Positions 27,162 to 36,104 of a DNA stretch of 60,344 nucleotides are shown here, piece by piece. A program made the translations under genes and the position numbers. Position 1 is the first letter of the stretch; each line of letters opens with the position of its first letter. The notes beneath the pieces are model-generated. The model saw only the letters and a program-made list of their open reading frames with translations. It ran no database searches and was not told the origin of the DNA. Source of the stretch: Flavobacteriales bacterium (lineage in GTDB: Bacteria > Bacteroidota > Bacteroidia > Flavobacteriales_E > Vicingaceae); assembly GCA_018608405.1 (NCBI GenBank), contig JABAZP010000031.1:12499-72842 (forward strand). Direction: 5' to 3'.

Positions 27162-28400
27162 ATGAAACACCAACACCAAAAAGCAAATTCAAAGAGTTCC
27201 TTCTGCATTATACCGTGGGTGCATTTGCACGTATCACAAAATGGTAATGTTATTCCCTGTTGTCAGGCGCCTCCTCACAAAGTCCACCGATTTGGTAATG
27301 TAAACGAGCAAAGTATTGCGGAAATTTGGAATGGAGAAGCAATTAATTCCTTTCGGCAAAAAATGCTGAACAATGAGCCGGATCATCGATGCAAGCAATG
27401 TTACCTTAAAGAGGAAAGTGGAGCTAAAAGTTTACGAGAAATTACCAATGAAAAATTTTCCACGAAAGTTTATGAAGTTCAAGAGAGAGGCATGGCTTAC
27501 GAATCTGTTCCCATTCATTTTGATGTTCGTTTTTCCAATGCCTGTAATTTAAAGTGTCGAATTTGCGGTCCTTGGGCTAGTTCTCAGTGGCACAAAGATG
27601 CTATTGCCATAGGAATGCGAAAGAAAGACTCCAAAGCATTAAGTGTTGCGCTGCACGATGAAGCCTCCTTTTTTGAGCAACTGCTCCCTCTTTTACCCGA
27701 AGCCAAAGAATTCTATTTTGCAGGCGGTGAGCCCTTGATGATGGAGCAACATTATAAAGTCCTAGACGCGCTAATTGCTTGTGGCAACACTTCCATTAGA
27801 TTGAGTTACAACACCAATTTTTCTACCTTAGAATTTAAAAATTATAAAGTTATTGACTATTGGAAGCAGTTTGAAAACATACACGTTACCGCTAGCTTAG
27901 ATGGAGAAGCGGAACAAGGCGAATTTCTAAGAAAAAACTTAAAGTGGGGACAAGTTATTCAAAACAGAGAATTGTGCTTAAAAGAATTACCCCATGTGCA
28001 GTTCAAAATTGCTCCAACCGTTTGTGTTTTTAATGTTTCTCACTTACCCAACTTTCACAAAAACTGGGTAAAAAAAGGATATATAAAAGTGGAAGACTTT
28101 ATCCCGAACATTTTAATTCACCCAAAAGAATACCAAATCAATGTTCTGCCCTCAGCGGAGCAAAAGGCTCTGATTCCTATTTATGAAACACACCTTTCTT
28201 GGATTCAAAATCAAGGATTCTTGGATATGGAAAGTGGTGAGGAATGCATCCAACAATTTAAAACTATTCTTGCCCAGTTAGGAACAACTGATGCTGAACC
28301 AAAGACAGTCGATTCTTTTAAAGAAAAGAGCTTATTATTAGATGCCTTAAGAAAAGAAAATACAGCTCACTTGTTTCACGAGTTAGATTCGCTTTTTTAA
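27162..28400 (+). CDS. Twitch/SPASM-type radical SAM protein
   Basis: 412 residues. An N-terminal cysteine-rich module (FCIIPWVHLHVSQNGNVIPC with C15, C33 and C34; C77 and C80 in RCKQCYLKE) resembles a SPASM/twitch auxiliary cluster region. The radical SAM core follows: C128, C132 and C135 in NACNLKCRICGPWASS, and the AdoMet-binding AGGEPLMM. Such proteins use S-adenosylmethionine and an iron-sulfur cluster for radical chemistry, often peptide or tRNA/cofactor modification. No substrate peptide is visible nearby. Its 3' end overlaps the adenine deaminase gene by four bases on the opposite strand. Confidence 0.85.
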   Translation: MKHQHQKANSKSSFCIIPWVHLHVSQNGNVIPCCQAPPHKVHRFGNVNEQSIAEIWNGEAINSFRQKMLNNEPDHRCKQCYLKEESGAKSLREITNEKFSTKVYEVQERGMAYESVPIHFDVRFSNACNLKCRICGPWASSQWHKDAIAIGMRKKDSKALSVALHDEASFFEQLLPLLPEAKEFYFAGGEPLMMEQHYKVLDALIACGNTSIRLSYNTNFSTLEFKNYKVIDYWKQFENIHVTASLDGEAEQGEFLRKNLKWGQVIQNRELCLKELPHVQFKIAPTVCVFNVSHLPNFHKNWVKKGYIKVEDFIPNILIHPKEYQINVLPSAEQKALIPIYETHLSWIQNQGFLDMESGEECIQQFKTILAQLGTTDAEPKTVDSFKEKSLLLDALRKENTAHLFHELDSLF

Positions 28401-29410
28401 ACCTCTTTTGCTATTCGTTCTATTTCATTTTTCCACTTTTCTTTATCCTCTGCCCTTAACCAAGAAGCTTCAAAACCGTTTTTCATTAAAGTCACGATTT
28501 CTTCTTTTGATAAGTCGATTGCTTTGGCAGTTTCCAAGAAATTTTCATTCATGTAGCCACCAAAATAAGCCGGGTCATCTGAATTTAAGGTAACAAGCAA
28601 TCCGGCTTCCATCATTTTCTTCAGTGGATAAGTATTCAAATCTTGAATTACTTTCAGCTCTAAATTTGAAAGGGGACAAAGTGTCAATGCCATTTGCTCT
28701 TGAACTAAACGTTCCACCAACTTTTCGTCTTCCAAACATCGATTTCCATGGTCTAATCGATCAATTTTTAAAACATCCAATGCACCCCAAATGTATTCGG
28801 CAGGACCTTCTTCTCCTGCATGCGCACACAATTTGTAACCTTCTTCTGCAGATGCCTCAAATACATTCCTAAATTTTTCAGGTGGATTTCCAACTTCCGA
28901 CGAGTCCAAACCAACTCCATCAATTAAATCTTTAAAAGGTAGCGATTGTTGCAAGGTTTCAAAGGCCGACTCTTCACTCATGTGCCTCAAGTAAGACATA
29001 ATTAAACGAAAAGTAATGCCCAATTCCTTCTCTCCCTTTTCAAGCGCCTTGTAAATACCAATTAATACAGTCTGAAACGCTACTCCTCTTTCTGTGTGGG
29101 TTTGCGGATCGAAGAAAATTTCTACATGCTTCACATTTTGTGAAGCAACTTTTTTCAAATAAGCCCAAGTTAAATCAAAAAAATCTTGTTCGGTAAGTAA
29201 TACATTAGCTCCAGCATAATAAATGTCTAAAAACTCTTGTAGATTATTGAATTGATACGCAGCTTTTACCTCATCTGCTGAAGAAAACGGAATCTTAAGG
29301 TTGTTCCTTTTTGCGATTTCGAACATCAACTCAGGCTCAAAAGTGCCTTCAATGTGCAAGTGTAATTCTGCTTTGGGAAGTTTTTGAATAAATGTTGCAA
29401 GATCTTTCAT
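28397..29410 (-). CDS. add: Adenine/adenosine deaminase
   Basis: A 337-residue zinc-dependent amidohydrolase. Metal-binding H17 and H19 lie in AELHLHIEGTFEPEL; the catalytic and zinc motifs continue with CAHAGEEGPAEYIWGAL, RLDHGNRC, LCPLSNLELKV and NSDDPAYFGGYMNENF. The DDPAYFGGY segment and short length match the adenine deaminase (fungal Aah1-like) branch more than classical adenosine deaminases, so adenine to hypoxanthine is the likelier reaction. That would feed the HPRT encoded at 51 kb. The symbol add follows common family naming. Monocistronic. Confidence 0.85.
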   Translation of the reverse strand: MKDLATFIQKLPKAELHLHIEGTFEPELMFEIAKRNNLKIPFSSADEVKAAYQFNNLQEFLDIYYAGANVLLTEQDFFDLTWAYLKKVASQNVKHVEIFFDPQTHTERGVAFQTVLIGIYKALEKGEKELGITFRLIMSYLRHMSEESAFETLQQSLPFKDLIDGVGLDSSEVGNPPEKFRNVFEASAEEGYKLCAHAGEEGPAEYIWGALDVLKIDRLDHGNRCLEDEKLVERLVQEQMALTLCPLSNLELKVIQDLNTYPLKKMMEAGLLVTLNSDDPAYFGGYMNENFLETAKAIDLSKEEIVTLMKNGFEASWLRAEDKEKWKNEIERIAKEV

Positions 29411-29443
29411 GAAATTAATTTAGAGTGAAGAAAGTAAAAATAA

Positions 29444-29590
29444 CTAATTGATACTCTCCAACCAATCTAGCCCTTCTTGTTCACTGTTAAAAACAGCAAC
29501 TGGGTAATTGGGTTTAAATCTGCGAATATAAAAGTTAGTTTGAGAATTCTCTCTTTTCATTTCAACACTTAGACTTCTTGTAGCTATTTA
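29444..29590 (-). pseudogene. C-terminal remnant of a STAS/SpoIIAA-like gene
   Basis: In the spacer, a minus-strand frame opens after a stop near 29588 and reads IATRSLSVEMKRENSQTNFY, IRRFKPNYPVAVFNSEQEGL, DWLESIN, ending at TAG (29444-29446). The ending FYIRRFKPNYPVAVFNSEQE with LDWL is typical of the C-terminus of Bacteroidetes STAS/SpoIIAA-like proteins of about 130 residues. The first two thirds are absent. An ATG at 29560 would allow only 38 residues. I read it as a truncated fossil. Confidence 0.5.
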
Positions 29591-29615
29591 AAATATCTTC
29601 TACACTTTTGTATAC

Positions 29616-30221
29616 ATGAATTGGAAATTTATTTTAACAGTCTTTCTCTTACTTCTTCTATTGGGTTGTGTCGAAAAAGTACCTTCTGAGGATGTTCCTG
29701 ACACAATAAATAAAGAACTATGGGTAAAAATGCTAGTAGAAATTCCGGCAGGAACTCTTGAAAAGTATGAGCTCAATAAAAGTTCAGGAATACTCCAAAT
29801 GGACTCAATCGACGGAAAACCACGTTTGATTGACTACCTTGGTTACCCTGCAAACTACGGCATGATACCGAATACCCTTTTACCAAAAAGCAAAGGCGGA
29901 GATGGTGACCCATTAGATGTTATATCAATTGGCCCGCCTGCTGAAAGAGGAAGTATGGTTAATTGCAAAGTTATTGGAGTTTTAAAATTGAAAGATCGAG
30001 GAGAACAAGACGACAAACTGATAGCAATATCAAAAAATAGCAGCCTACAACACATTAAATCAATAGCTGAATTAGAAGAGAATTACCCGGGTATTTCGGA
30101 AATTATTGAGACGTGGTTCACAAACTATAAAGGCAAAGGCAAGATGACTAGCGCAGGTTATGAGAATCAAAAAGTAGCTCAAGACATTTATGCAATCGCC
30201 AAAGCGGCCTATTCAAACTAA
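29616..30221 (+). CDS. Lipoprotein family I inorganic pyrophosphatase
   Basis: A 201-residue soluble-type PPase carrying a lipoprotein signal: MNWKFILTVFLLLLLLGC, lipobox LLGC, Cys18. The catalytic core has YPANYGMIPNTL and the metal-binding GGDGDPLDVISIG (D96, D98, D101), with PPase-fold strands GSMVNCKVIGVLKLKDRG and the C-terminal WFTNYKGKG. It hydrolyses PPi to two phosphates. The signal predicts export and lipid anchoring, unusual since most PPases are cytoplasmic. It lies 85 bases upstream of the DUF4956-VTC-CotH genes on the same strand, which suggests a joint role. Confidence 0.88.
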   Translation: MNWKFILTVFLLLLLLGCVEKVPSEDVPDTINKELWVKMLVEIPAGTLEKYELNKSSGILQMDSIDGKPRLIDYLGYPANYGMIPNTLLPKSKGGDGDPLDVISIGPPAERGSMVNCKVIGVLKLKDRGEQDDKLIAISKNSSLQHIKSIAELEENYPGISEIIETWFTNYKGKGKMTSAGYENQKVAQDIYAIAKAAYSN

Positions 30222-30306
30222 GCGAAGGACTACCTAGAAGTTTGCCCTTAAAATTGTATTAACATTAACTTAATATGAGTATTTTTATCCACCTAATTTG
30301 TTTAGC

Positions 30307-30987
30307 ATGGAAAATAAGTGGAATCTCTTCGAAAAGTTTCTTATCACAGAGAACAGCAATATCTCTTTAGTTGATTTTATTATTAGCTCAGTAACCATTA
30401 TCGTACTTTGCTGGTTATTAGGAATTACCTATCAAAAAGTTGCTAAGAGTCTTTCTAATAGGAAAGACTTCTCTGCTAATTTCATGATTTTAGCATTTAC
30501 CACCATGCTAATTATTACAATTGTAAAATCCTCTCTAGCTCTTTCTTTAGGATTAGTCGGAGCGCTTTCCATTGTGCGTTTTAGAGCAGCAATTAAAGAG
30601 CCTGAAGAGTTAGCCTTTATTTTCTTTTCTATCTCTATTGGCTTAGGCTTAGGAGCAAACCAGTTGCCTATTGTGTTAACGGCATTTGCAATTTTCATGG
30701 TAATACTTTGGGGAAGATTCTTTATTCAAGGAAAAAGTGAAAACCAAAACATTTTTGTCAGTATCAACTCCAATCAGGACAAGGTTGAATTAAATGTGGT
30801 ACGCGAATTAATGAATAAACATTTTAGCCAACCATTACTAAAACGTTTTGATCAGGTAGACGGAGCTTCAGAAATCTCGTATGTTGCCAATGTTGAAAAG
30901 AGCAATAACTTAGAACTCTTCAGAAATGAACTACTAACTGCTTATCCCAATACGAACATCTCCTTTTTAGATAGTAAGGCCTACTAA
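30307..30987 (+). CDS. DUF4956 membrane protein
   Basis: 226 residues. Four membrane helices (about 22-41, 57-75, 97-114 and 119-138) lead into a cytoplasmic C-terminal domain of about 85 residues. The conserved family block SSLALSLGLVGALSIVRFRA, then AIKEPEELAFIFFSISIGLG, is present. DUF4956 genes commonly sit beside VTC-domain polyphosphate polymerases and CotH genes, as here. A role as membrane channel or anchor for polyphosphate (analogous to the VTC1 helices of yeast) is inference. I use the ATG at 30307 rather than a TTG nine bases upstream. Two bases separate it from the next gene. Confidence 0.88.
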   Translation: MENKWNLFEKFLITENSNISLVDFIISSVTIIVLCWLLGITYQKVAKSLSNRKDFSANFMILAFTTMLIITIVKSSLALSLGLVGALSIVRFRAAIKEPEELAFIFFSISIGLGLGANQLPIVLTAFAIFMVILWGRFFIQGKSENQNIFVSINSNQDKVELNVVRELMNKHFSQPLLKRFDQVDGASEISYVANVEKSNNLELFRNELLTAYPNTNISFLDSKAY

Positions 30988-30989
30988 AA

Positions 30990-31703
30990 ATGTCTACTCC
31001 TGCCAATTACACATTATTGGAGAACGCTCGATTTGAGCGGAAGTTTGTTTTAGAAAACAGCAGTTTGTCTTATGCCAGAATGCTACTCAAAACAAGTATA
31101 GGCATCTTCTCTCCAATTTATCAAAAGCGTAGGGTCAACAATATCTATTTTGACACTCCTAATTTAACGAGTTATTATGAAAATCACTTTGGTAAAAGTG
31201 ACCGAACTAAGATAAGAGTTCGATGGTACGGAGATACCTTTGGAAAGCTCCAAGACCCTATTCTTGAGATTAAAATCAAACACGGTGCGGCCGGTAAAAA
31301 GAAATCTTATCCATTAAAATCATTTTATTTGAAAGAAGGGTTTTCTCGCCAAGATTGGAATCAACAATTTGAAGCATCTGATTTACCTGAAATGGTCCGT
31401 GCTGAATTGAAGAGAAATATTCCAACCCTCTTAAATAGCTACGAGCGAGAGTATTTTCAATCGTTCGATAAGGTATTTCGCTTTACCTTAGATTACAACT
31501 TAAAATTCTTTAATGTGAAATCTATAATAGATTCGCTTAGAGAGAAATCTCTACCGGAGAATACTATTATATTGGAATTAAAATACGATTTGAAGAACGA
31601 TAAAGATGTAAAAAAAATCACAAAAGCCTTGCCGGTTCGACTTGGAAAATTTTCGAAATACATTCGTGGAGTTGAGCTATTTAACCCTCATTTAGCAGTT
31701 TAG
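30990..31703 (+). CDS. Polyphosphate polymerase, VTC domain
   Basis: A 237-residue VTC-fold (CYTH-like tunnel) protein. Signature strands are ARFERKFVLENSSLSYARML, NNIYFDTPNLTSYYENH, RTKIRVRWYG, DPILEIKIKHGAAGKKKSYP and TIILELKYDLKN. Alternating Arg/Lys and Glu residues line the tunnel, as in yeast Vtc4, which makes polyphosphate from ATP. No membrane helix or signal is seen, so it should be cytoplasmic and work with the DUF4956 protein. It is co-transcribed with its neighbours (2- and 8-base gaps). Confidence 0.88.
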   Translation: MSTPANYTLLENARFERKFVLENSSLSYARMLLKTSIGIFSPIYQKRRVNNIYFDTPNLTSYYENHFGKSDRTKIRVRWYGDTFGKLQDPILEIKIKHGAAGKKKSYPLKSFYLKEGFSRQDWNQQFEASDLPEMVRAELKRNIPTLLNSYEREYFQSFDKVFRFTLDYNLKFFNVKSIIDSLREKSLPENTIILELKYDLKNDKDVKKITKALPVRLGKFSKYIRGVELFNPHLAV

Positions 31704-31711
31704 TTTTATTT

Positions 31712-34705
31712 ATGAACGTCAACAGATTAACATATTTATCGCTAATTATATTCTTTTTGGGAGCTTGTGGTCAAGGTAATTTTGGCAGTTCTGAAGAAGC
31801 TAGCTTAACTTGCTCTGTAGAGTGTAAAATTGCAGATTCAACAGATAAAGATCACTTCCATTCGCTAGGAAATGTTAAAAATGTTAAAGTTACGCTTGGA
31901 GGTACTGTATCCAAAGAAGAGTCCCACAGTGGAACAAGCAGCATTTTGCTGACAAAAGAGTCACCCTATGGTTTAACAGCTCATTTGGAAGGAGTAAAGG
32001 TAAATGAGTATTACAAAGTGAGTATTTGGAGAAAAGACCCTTCTAAGAATGCTGTTCTGGTTGTTCAGGGAGATAAAGCAGTGATCTTTTATAAGCTTGA
32101 AAAGCATGCATCGCCCACTTCAGCGAAAAACGGTTGGGAAAAGTTAGAACTAGAATTTGAGGTTCCTCCTTTCATTGAGAACATAAAAGTGTTTGGTTGG
32201 CTAGTTAACGGCAAAGAGGCATATTTTGACGATTTAAGAATTGAAAAGTTTGATAAAAAGAAATATTTTCAACACCAAAGAGAAGACGCCATAAATCTTT
32301 ATTTCACAGACAAAAAGGTTCGCAAATTTGAGCAAGCAAAAGAAGACGCATATGCTGAAGGTATTCATTTTAGCGATGGTAATTGGAACAAGGGCATTTT
32401 ATCATTTGATCAAGGTCCCATTCCAATAAAAGCTAGGTTCAAAGGCGACTGGCTGGATCATTTAATTGGGAACAAATGGTCGCTTAGAATTAAAACTAGA
32501 AAAGGAAATACCTTTCATAGAATGAAGGAATTTTCAGTTCAATCTCCAGAAAGCAGGTACTTTTTGCATGAATATCTAGCACATCAATTGTTTTTAGAGG
32601 AGGGTCTGTTAACTACTCGCTATGATTTTGCTCCCTTGTATTTTAATCAGACTAGCAGAGGGGTGTATGCCATAGAAGAACACTTTACCAAACAACTTAT
32701 CGAATATAATTTAAGGCGAGAAGGACCGATTTTAAAGTTCGATGAAAATCCCATGTGGAAAGGAAATGCCCTGCATAAAGGTTTGAACGCGATTCCCGGA
32801 TGGAAAGCCTTTCCAAATTATGAAACCAGTAGAATTTTAGCATTTGGCTCTTCCCAGATTGTAGAAGATGAATCCTTTCGACAAAAGTTTCTCATTGCCC
32901 ATAGTTTATTGTATCAGTTTAAAAATAGATTGGCGCCGGTAGATGACCTTTTTGAAATCGACAAACTTGCTAAATTCTTAGCCTTGTCAGACTTACATCA
33001 AGGAAAACACGGCGCAACTTGGCACAACCTTCGTTTTTATTATAATCCTATTAGCTGTAAACTAGAAATTATCAATTACGACAACTTTACTCCTGAATTT
33101 CAATCCAGAGAGAGAGAAAGTAACTTTGCTCTTAACTTTTTCCAAGTCACCGAAAAATTTAAATACAAACATTTCTACACCTACTTTTTTACTTCAAAAA
33201 AATTAAGAGAAGCCTACATTAAAGCAGTTGAACTTTACTCAAGCGAGTCTTATGTGAACTCCTTCTATGACAAAATTGAACCAAAGTTAAAAGCCTATCA
33301 AGAGCTAATCAACGTAGAGTTTCCTAATTATAGCATTGACAGAAGTTTTCTTTTGGATAATGCAAGGTTGTTTAGAAATGACTTATTAGCCATTAAAGAA
33401 CGTAATAATAGCGGCTTTTATGATAGTTTGGTAATCATTGACCTCATACCAAAATTTTCCTTCGACTACTTCCCTTCTCTATTTCCCTATTACCTTAATG
33501 CTTACTACCATGAAGAAGGGAATCTAGGCATACTTAACGTTGAAAACAATAACGTAGCAGGAATTATCCCAACACGCTTGTTGGAGGATTCCAAAACACT
33601 TTATGAGTTTAAAGACGACAGTGTTGTTTCTAAATATGGAGAAGAAGGGCAATTTCGAGAATACAAAATACCTTATTTCAAAAAGGCAACACACATTGAG
33701 TTCAAAGATTTAGATTCCAATAAATTCTACCAAACAGAGCTTACACTTTGGAAAAAGAACACCGCTCCTTCACCCTATCAAAAATTAAAAAGCAGTCCAA
33801 CTTCAAACCCTCTGCAACTATTTGCAGCCAAAAATGACACCTTAATTTTACAAAAGGGCAACTATCAGTTAACTGAGAAAATATTGATTGGTGATGACAA
33901 AATAGTGGTCATTGAGGCCGGCGTTCAATTAGATTTAATTAATGGAGCAGCAATGGTTTGTGAAAGTCCTGTCTTTTTCAAGGGTTCTGCTGCTAGTCCA
34001 ATAATTATTACTTCTTCTGACAAGTCAGCGAACGGTATCGTCGTGCTGCAAGCGAACGGAAAGAGTGAAGTTCACTACACACAATTCAAAAATTTAAATA
34101 CATTCTCTTACGAAGGATGGTTACTTTCTGGAGCCGTAAACTTTTATGAATCCGACGTAAAAATAGAACATTCCTCCTTTGAAAATAATTTATGCGAAGA
34201 TGCGTTGAATATTATAAAATCAGACTTCTACGTAACGAATTGCCAATTCAAAGATATTTTTGCAGATGCTTTTGACTCTGATTACTGCACCGGAATACTT
34301 TCGAAAACTGCATTCAATAGGGTTGGTAATGATGCGATTGATTTTAGTACCAGCCAGATTAAAATTGACAGTTGCAACATTAAAGGTATCAGCGATAAGG
34401 GGATAAGTGGTGGCGAAGGCTCGACCCTTTGGGTAACTAACACAACAATTGATCAATGCAATATTGGAGCAGCTTCAAAAGACTTGTCGGAGGTGTATCT
34501 AACAAACGTATCAATTACCAATTCAACATACGGTCTTGTTGCCCTTCAAAAGAAAGCTGAATATGGTGCTGGTAAATTAATTACAGAAAATTTTACCATG
34601 CGTAATTGCGAAACTGAATTGCTCATTGAAAAAGGCTCTTTAGTGAATTTAAATGGAAAAGTAATTGATGGAATAAAGAAAAAAGTAGCAGAAATGTTCT
34701 ACTAA
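31712..34705 (+). CDS. CotH-kinase lipoprotein with right-handed beta-helix
   Basis: 997 residues. A lipoprotein signal (LIIFFLGAC, Cys19) is followed by a jelly-roll-like N-terminal region (about 30-190). A CotH kinase domain (about 220-560) contains RFKGDWLDHLIGNKWSLRIK, FSVQSPESRYFLHEYLAHQL, GVYAIEEHFTKQL and the catalytic-type DLHQGKHGATWHNLRF / EIINYDNFTPE. A long C-terminal parallel beta-helix (about 690-970, repeats such as VHYTQFKNL, IEHSSFENN, VTNCQFKDI, IDSCNIKGI) ends the protein. CotH proteins are atypical protein kinases first known from spore coats. Being exported, this one needs a phosphate donor outside the cytoplasm; the adjoining polyphosphate polymerase suggests one. Confidence 0.88.
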   Translation: MNVNRLTYLSLIIFFLGACGQGNFGSSEEASLTCSVECKIADSTDKDHFHSLGNVKNVKVTLGGTVSKEESHSGTSSILLTKESPYGLTAHLEGVKVNEYYKVSIWRKDPSKNAVLVVQGDKAVIFYKLEKHASPTSAKNGWEKLELEFEVPPFIENIKVFGWLVNGKEAYFDDLRIEKFDKKKYFQHQREDAINLYFTDKKVRKFEQAKEDAYAEGIHFSDGNWNKGILSFDQGPIPIKARFKGDWLDHLIGNKWSLRIKTRKGNTFHRMKEFSVQSPESRYFLHEYLAHQLFLEEGLLTTRYDFAPLYFNQTSRGVYAIEEHFTKQLIEYNLRREGPILKFDENPMWKGNALHKGLNAIPGWKAFPNYETSRILAFGSSQIVEDESFRQKFLIAHSLLYQFKNRLAPVDDLFEIDKLAKFLALSDLHQGKHGATWHNLRFYYNPISCKLEIINYDNFTPEFQSRERESNFALNFFQVTEKFKYKHFYTYFFTSKKLREAYIKAVELYSSESYVNSFYDKIEPKLKAYQELINVEFPNYSIDRSFLLDNARLFRNDLLAIKERNNSGFYDSLVIIDLIPKFSFDYFPSLFPYYLNAYYHEEGNLGILNVENNNVAGIIPTRLLEDSKTLYEFKDDSVVSKYGEEGQFREYKIPYFKKATHIEFKDLDSNKFYQTELTLWKKNTAPSPYQKLKSSPTSNPLQLFAAKNDTLILQKGNYQLTEKILIGDDKIVVIEAGVQLDLINGAAMVCESPVFFKGSAASPIIITSSDKSANGIVVLQANGKSEVHYTQFKNLNTFSYEGWLLSGAVNFYESDVKIEHSSFENNLCEDALNIIKSDFYVTNCQFKDIFADAFDSDYCTGILSKTAFNRVGNDAIDFSTSQIKIDSCNIKGISDKGISGGEGSTLWVTNTTIDQCNIGAASKDLSEVYLTNVSITNSTYGLVALQKKAEYGAGKLITENFTMRNCETELLIEKGSLVNLNGKVIDGIKKKVAEMFY

Positions 34706-34730
34706 TTTTCAATGCTGTTCCTCTTCCGCT

Positions 34731-34738
34731 TACCTTTG
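34731..34738 (+). promoter_or_regulatory. -7 box for hemN
   Basis: TACCTTTG, exact TAnnTTTG, ends four bases before the GTG start at 34743. A transcript starting at the usual distance would be leaderless. Confidence 0.6.
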
Positions 34739-34742
34739 TGTT

Positions 34743-36104
34743 GTGGAAAATCTCATAGCTAAATACAACATACCAGGCCCTCGTTATACCTCTTACCCAA
34801 CTGTTCCTTTCTGGAATAAGGAAGGCATTCAAAAGTCCGTTTGGATTGATTCAGTAAAACAGTCTTTTAAAGAAAGTAATACTGAAGAAGGCATTAGTCT
34901 TTACATTCACCTGCCTTTTTGCGAAAGCTTGTGCACTTTTTGCGGTTGTAACAAGCGAATTACTAAAAATCATGGTGTTGAATCGCCTTACATCACTGCT
35001 GTTTTAAAAGAATGGGACTTGTATTTGGAGCTGTTTGACGAAAAGCCAATTATCAGCGAATTGCACTTTGGTGGAGGAACTCCTACTTTTTTTAGACCTG
35101 AAAGTTTAGATACCTTGTTGACAGGAATTTTGGGCAAAGGCATTGTACCTGAAAAGCACTCTTATAGTTTTGAAGGTCATCCCAACAACACGAAAAGAGA
35201 GCATTTGGGAGTGATGGCCAAACACGGGTTTAAGAGAGCAAGCTACGGAGTCCAAGACTTTGACGAAAAAATTCAACGTTCCATTAACCGAATTCAACCG
35301 TATAAAAATGTAGCAGAGGTAACAGAAATAAGTCGAGAATTGGGCTACAACTCAACCAGTTTTGACTTGGTATACGGATTACCCTTTCAAACCATTAAAA
35401 GCATTGAAGACACCATTGAACAGGTAAAGAAATTAATGCCTGAACGCATCGCCTTTTACAGTTATGCGCATGTTCCATGGATTAAAGGAAACGGACAACG
35501 AGGCTTTGACGAAAACGATTTGCCGACTCCAGAGGTAAAACGAGAAATGTATGAAACCGGTTATCGCCTGCTATTAGAGGCTGGTTACAAAGAAGTGGGA
35601 ATGGATCATTTTGCATTGGAAACAGATGAAATGTACCAATCTTATCATGCAAAAACTTTACATCGAAACTTTATGGGCTACACGGCCTCTAAAACTCAAC
35701 TGATGGTTGGTTTAGGAGTTTCAAGTATTAGCGATAGCTGGTATGCTTTTGCGCAGAATGTAAAAACGGTAGAAGAGTATTACGAAGAATTAGAAAAAAA
35801 CGAGATTCCCATTTTTAAAGGTCACCTGTTGACTGAAGAAGACTTAATCATTAGAAAGCACATTTTAAACATTATGTGCCACTTTGAAACCGATTGGAAG
35901 GATAAAGCCTTACAACACCAATTAGTGTTTGAAGCAGAGGGTCGTCTGGAAGAAATGATTCAAGATGATTTATTAATCATCGAAGACAATTCACTTACGG
36001 TTACTGAAAAAGGAAAACCTTTTGTGCGGAATATTTGCATGGCTTTTGATGCCAAACTTTTAGGCGTAAAACCGGGCACTCAACTTTTTTCAATGACCAT
36101 ATGA
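34743..36104 (+). CDS. hemN: Oxygen-independent coproporphyrinogen III oxidase
   Basis: A 453-residue radical SAM enzyme converting coproporphyrinogen III to protoporphyrinogen IX in haem synthesis without oxygen. The iron-sulfur cysteines are C60, C64 and C67 in HLPFCESLCTFCGCNK, with GC following as in true HemN rather than HemW. HFGGGTPTFF binds S-adenosylmethionine, and SFDLVYGLPFQT and the C-terminal HemN domain (MGYTASKTQLMVGLGVSSIS) are present. The start is GTG. Its TGA overlaps the ATG of the next haem gene by four bases (translational coupling). Confidence 0.96.
   Translation: MENLIAKYNIPGPRYTSYPTVPFWNKEGIQKSVWIDSVKQSFKESNTEEGISLYIHLPFCESLCTFCGCNKRITKNHGVESPYITAVLKEWDLYLELFDEKPIISELHFGGGTPTFFRPESLDTLLTGILGKGIVPEKHSYSFEGHPNNTKREHLGVMAKHGFKRASYGVQDFDEKIQRSINRIQPYKNVAEVTEISRELGYNSTSFDLVYGLPFQTIKSIEDTIEQVKKLMPERIAFYSYAHVPWIKGNGQRGFDENDLPTPEVKREMYETGYRLLLEAGYKEVGMDHFALETDEMYQSYHAKTLHRNFMGYTASKTQLMVGLGVSSISDSWYAFAQNVKTVEEYYEELEKNEIPIFKGHLLTEEDLIIRKHILNIMCHFETDWKDKALQHQLVFEAEGRLEEMIQDDLLIIEDNSLTVTEKGKPFVRNICMAFDAKLLGVKPGTQLFSMTI

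Noticed and set aside
29444..29560. Independent 38-residue gene from the ATG at 29560
   Set aside because: The residues match only the end of a STAS-like domain and the similarity continues upstream of the ATG to a stop, so a truncated remnant is more likely.
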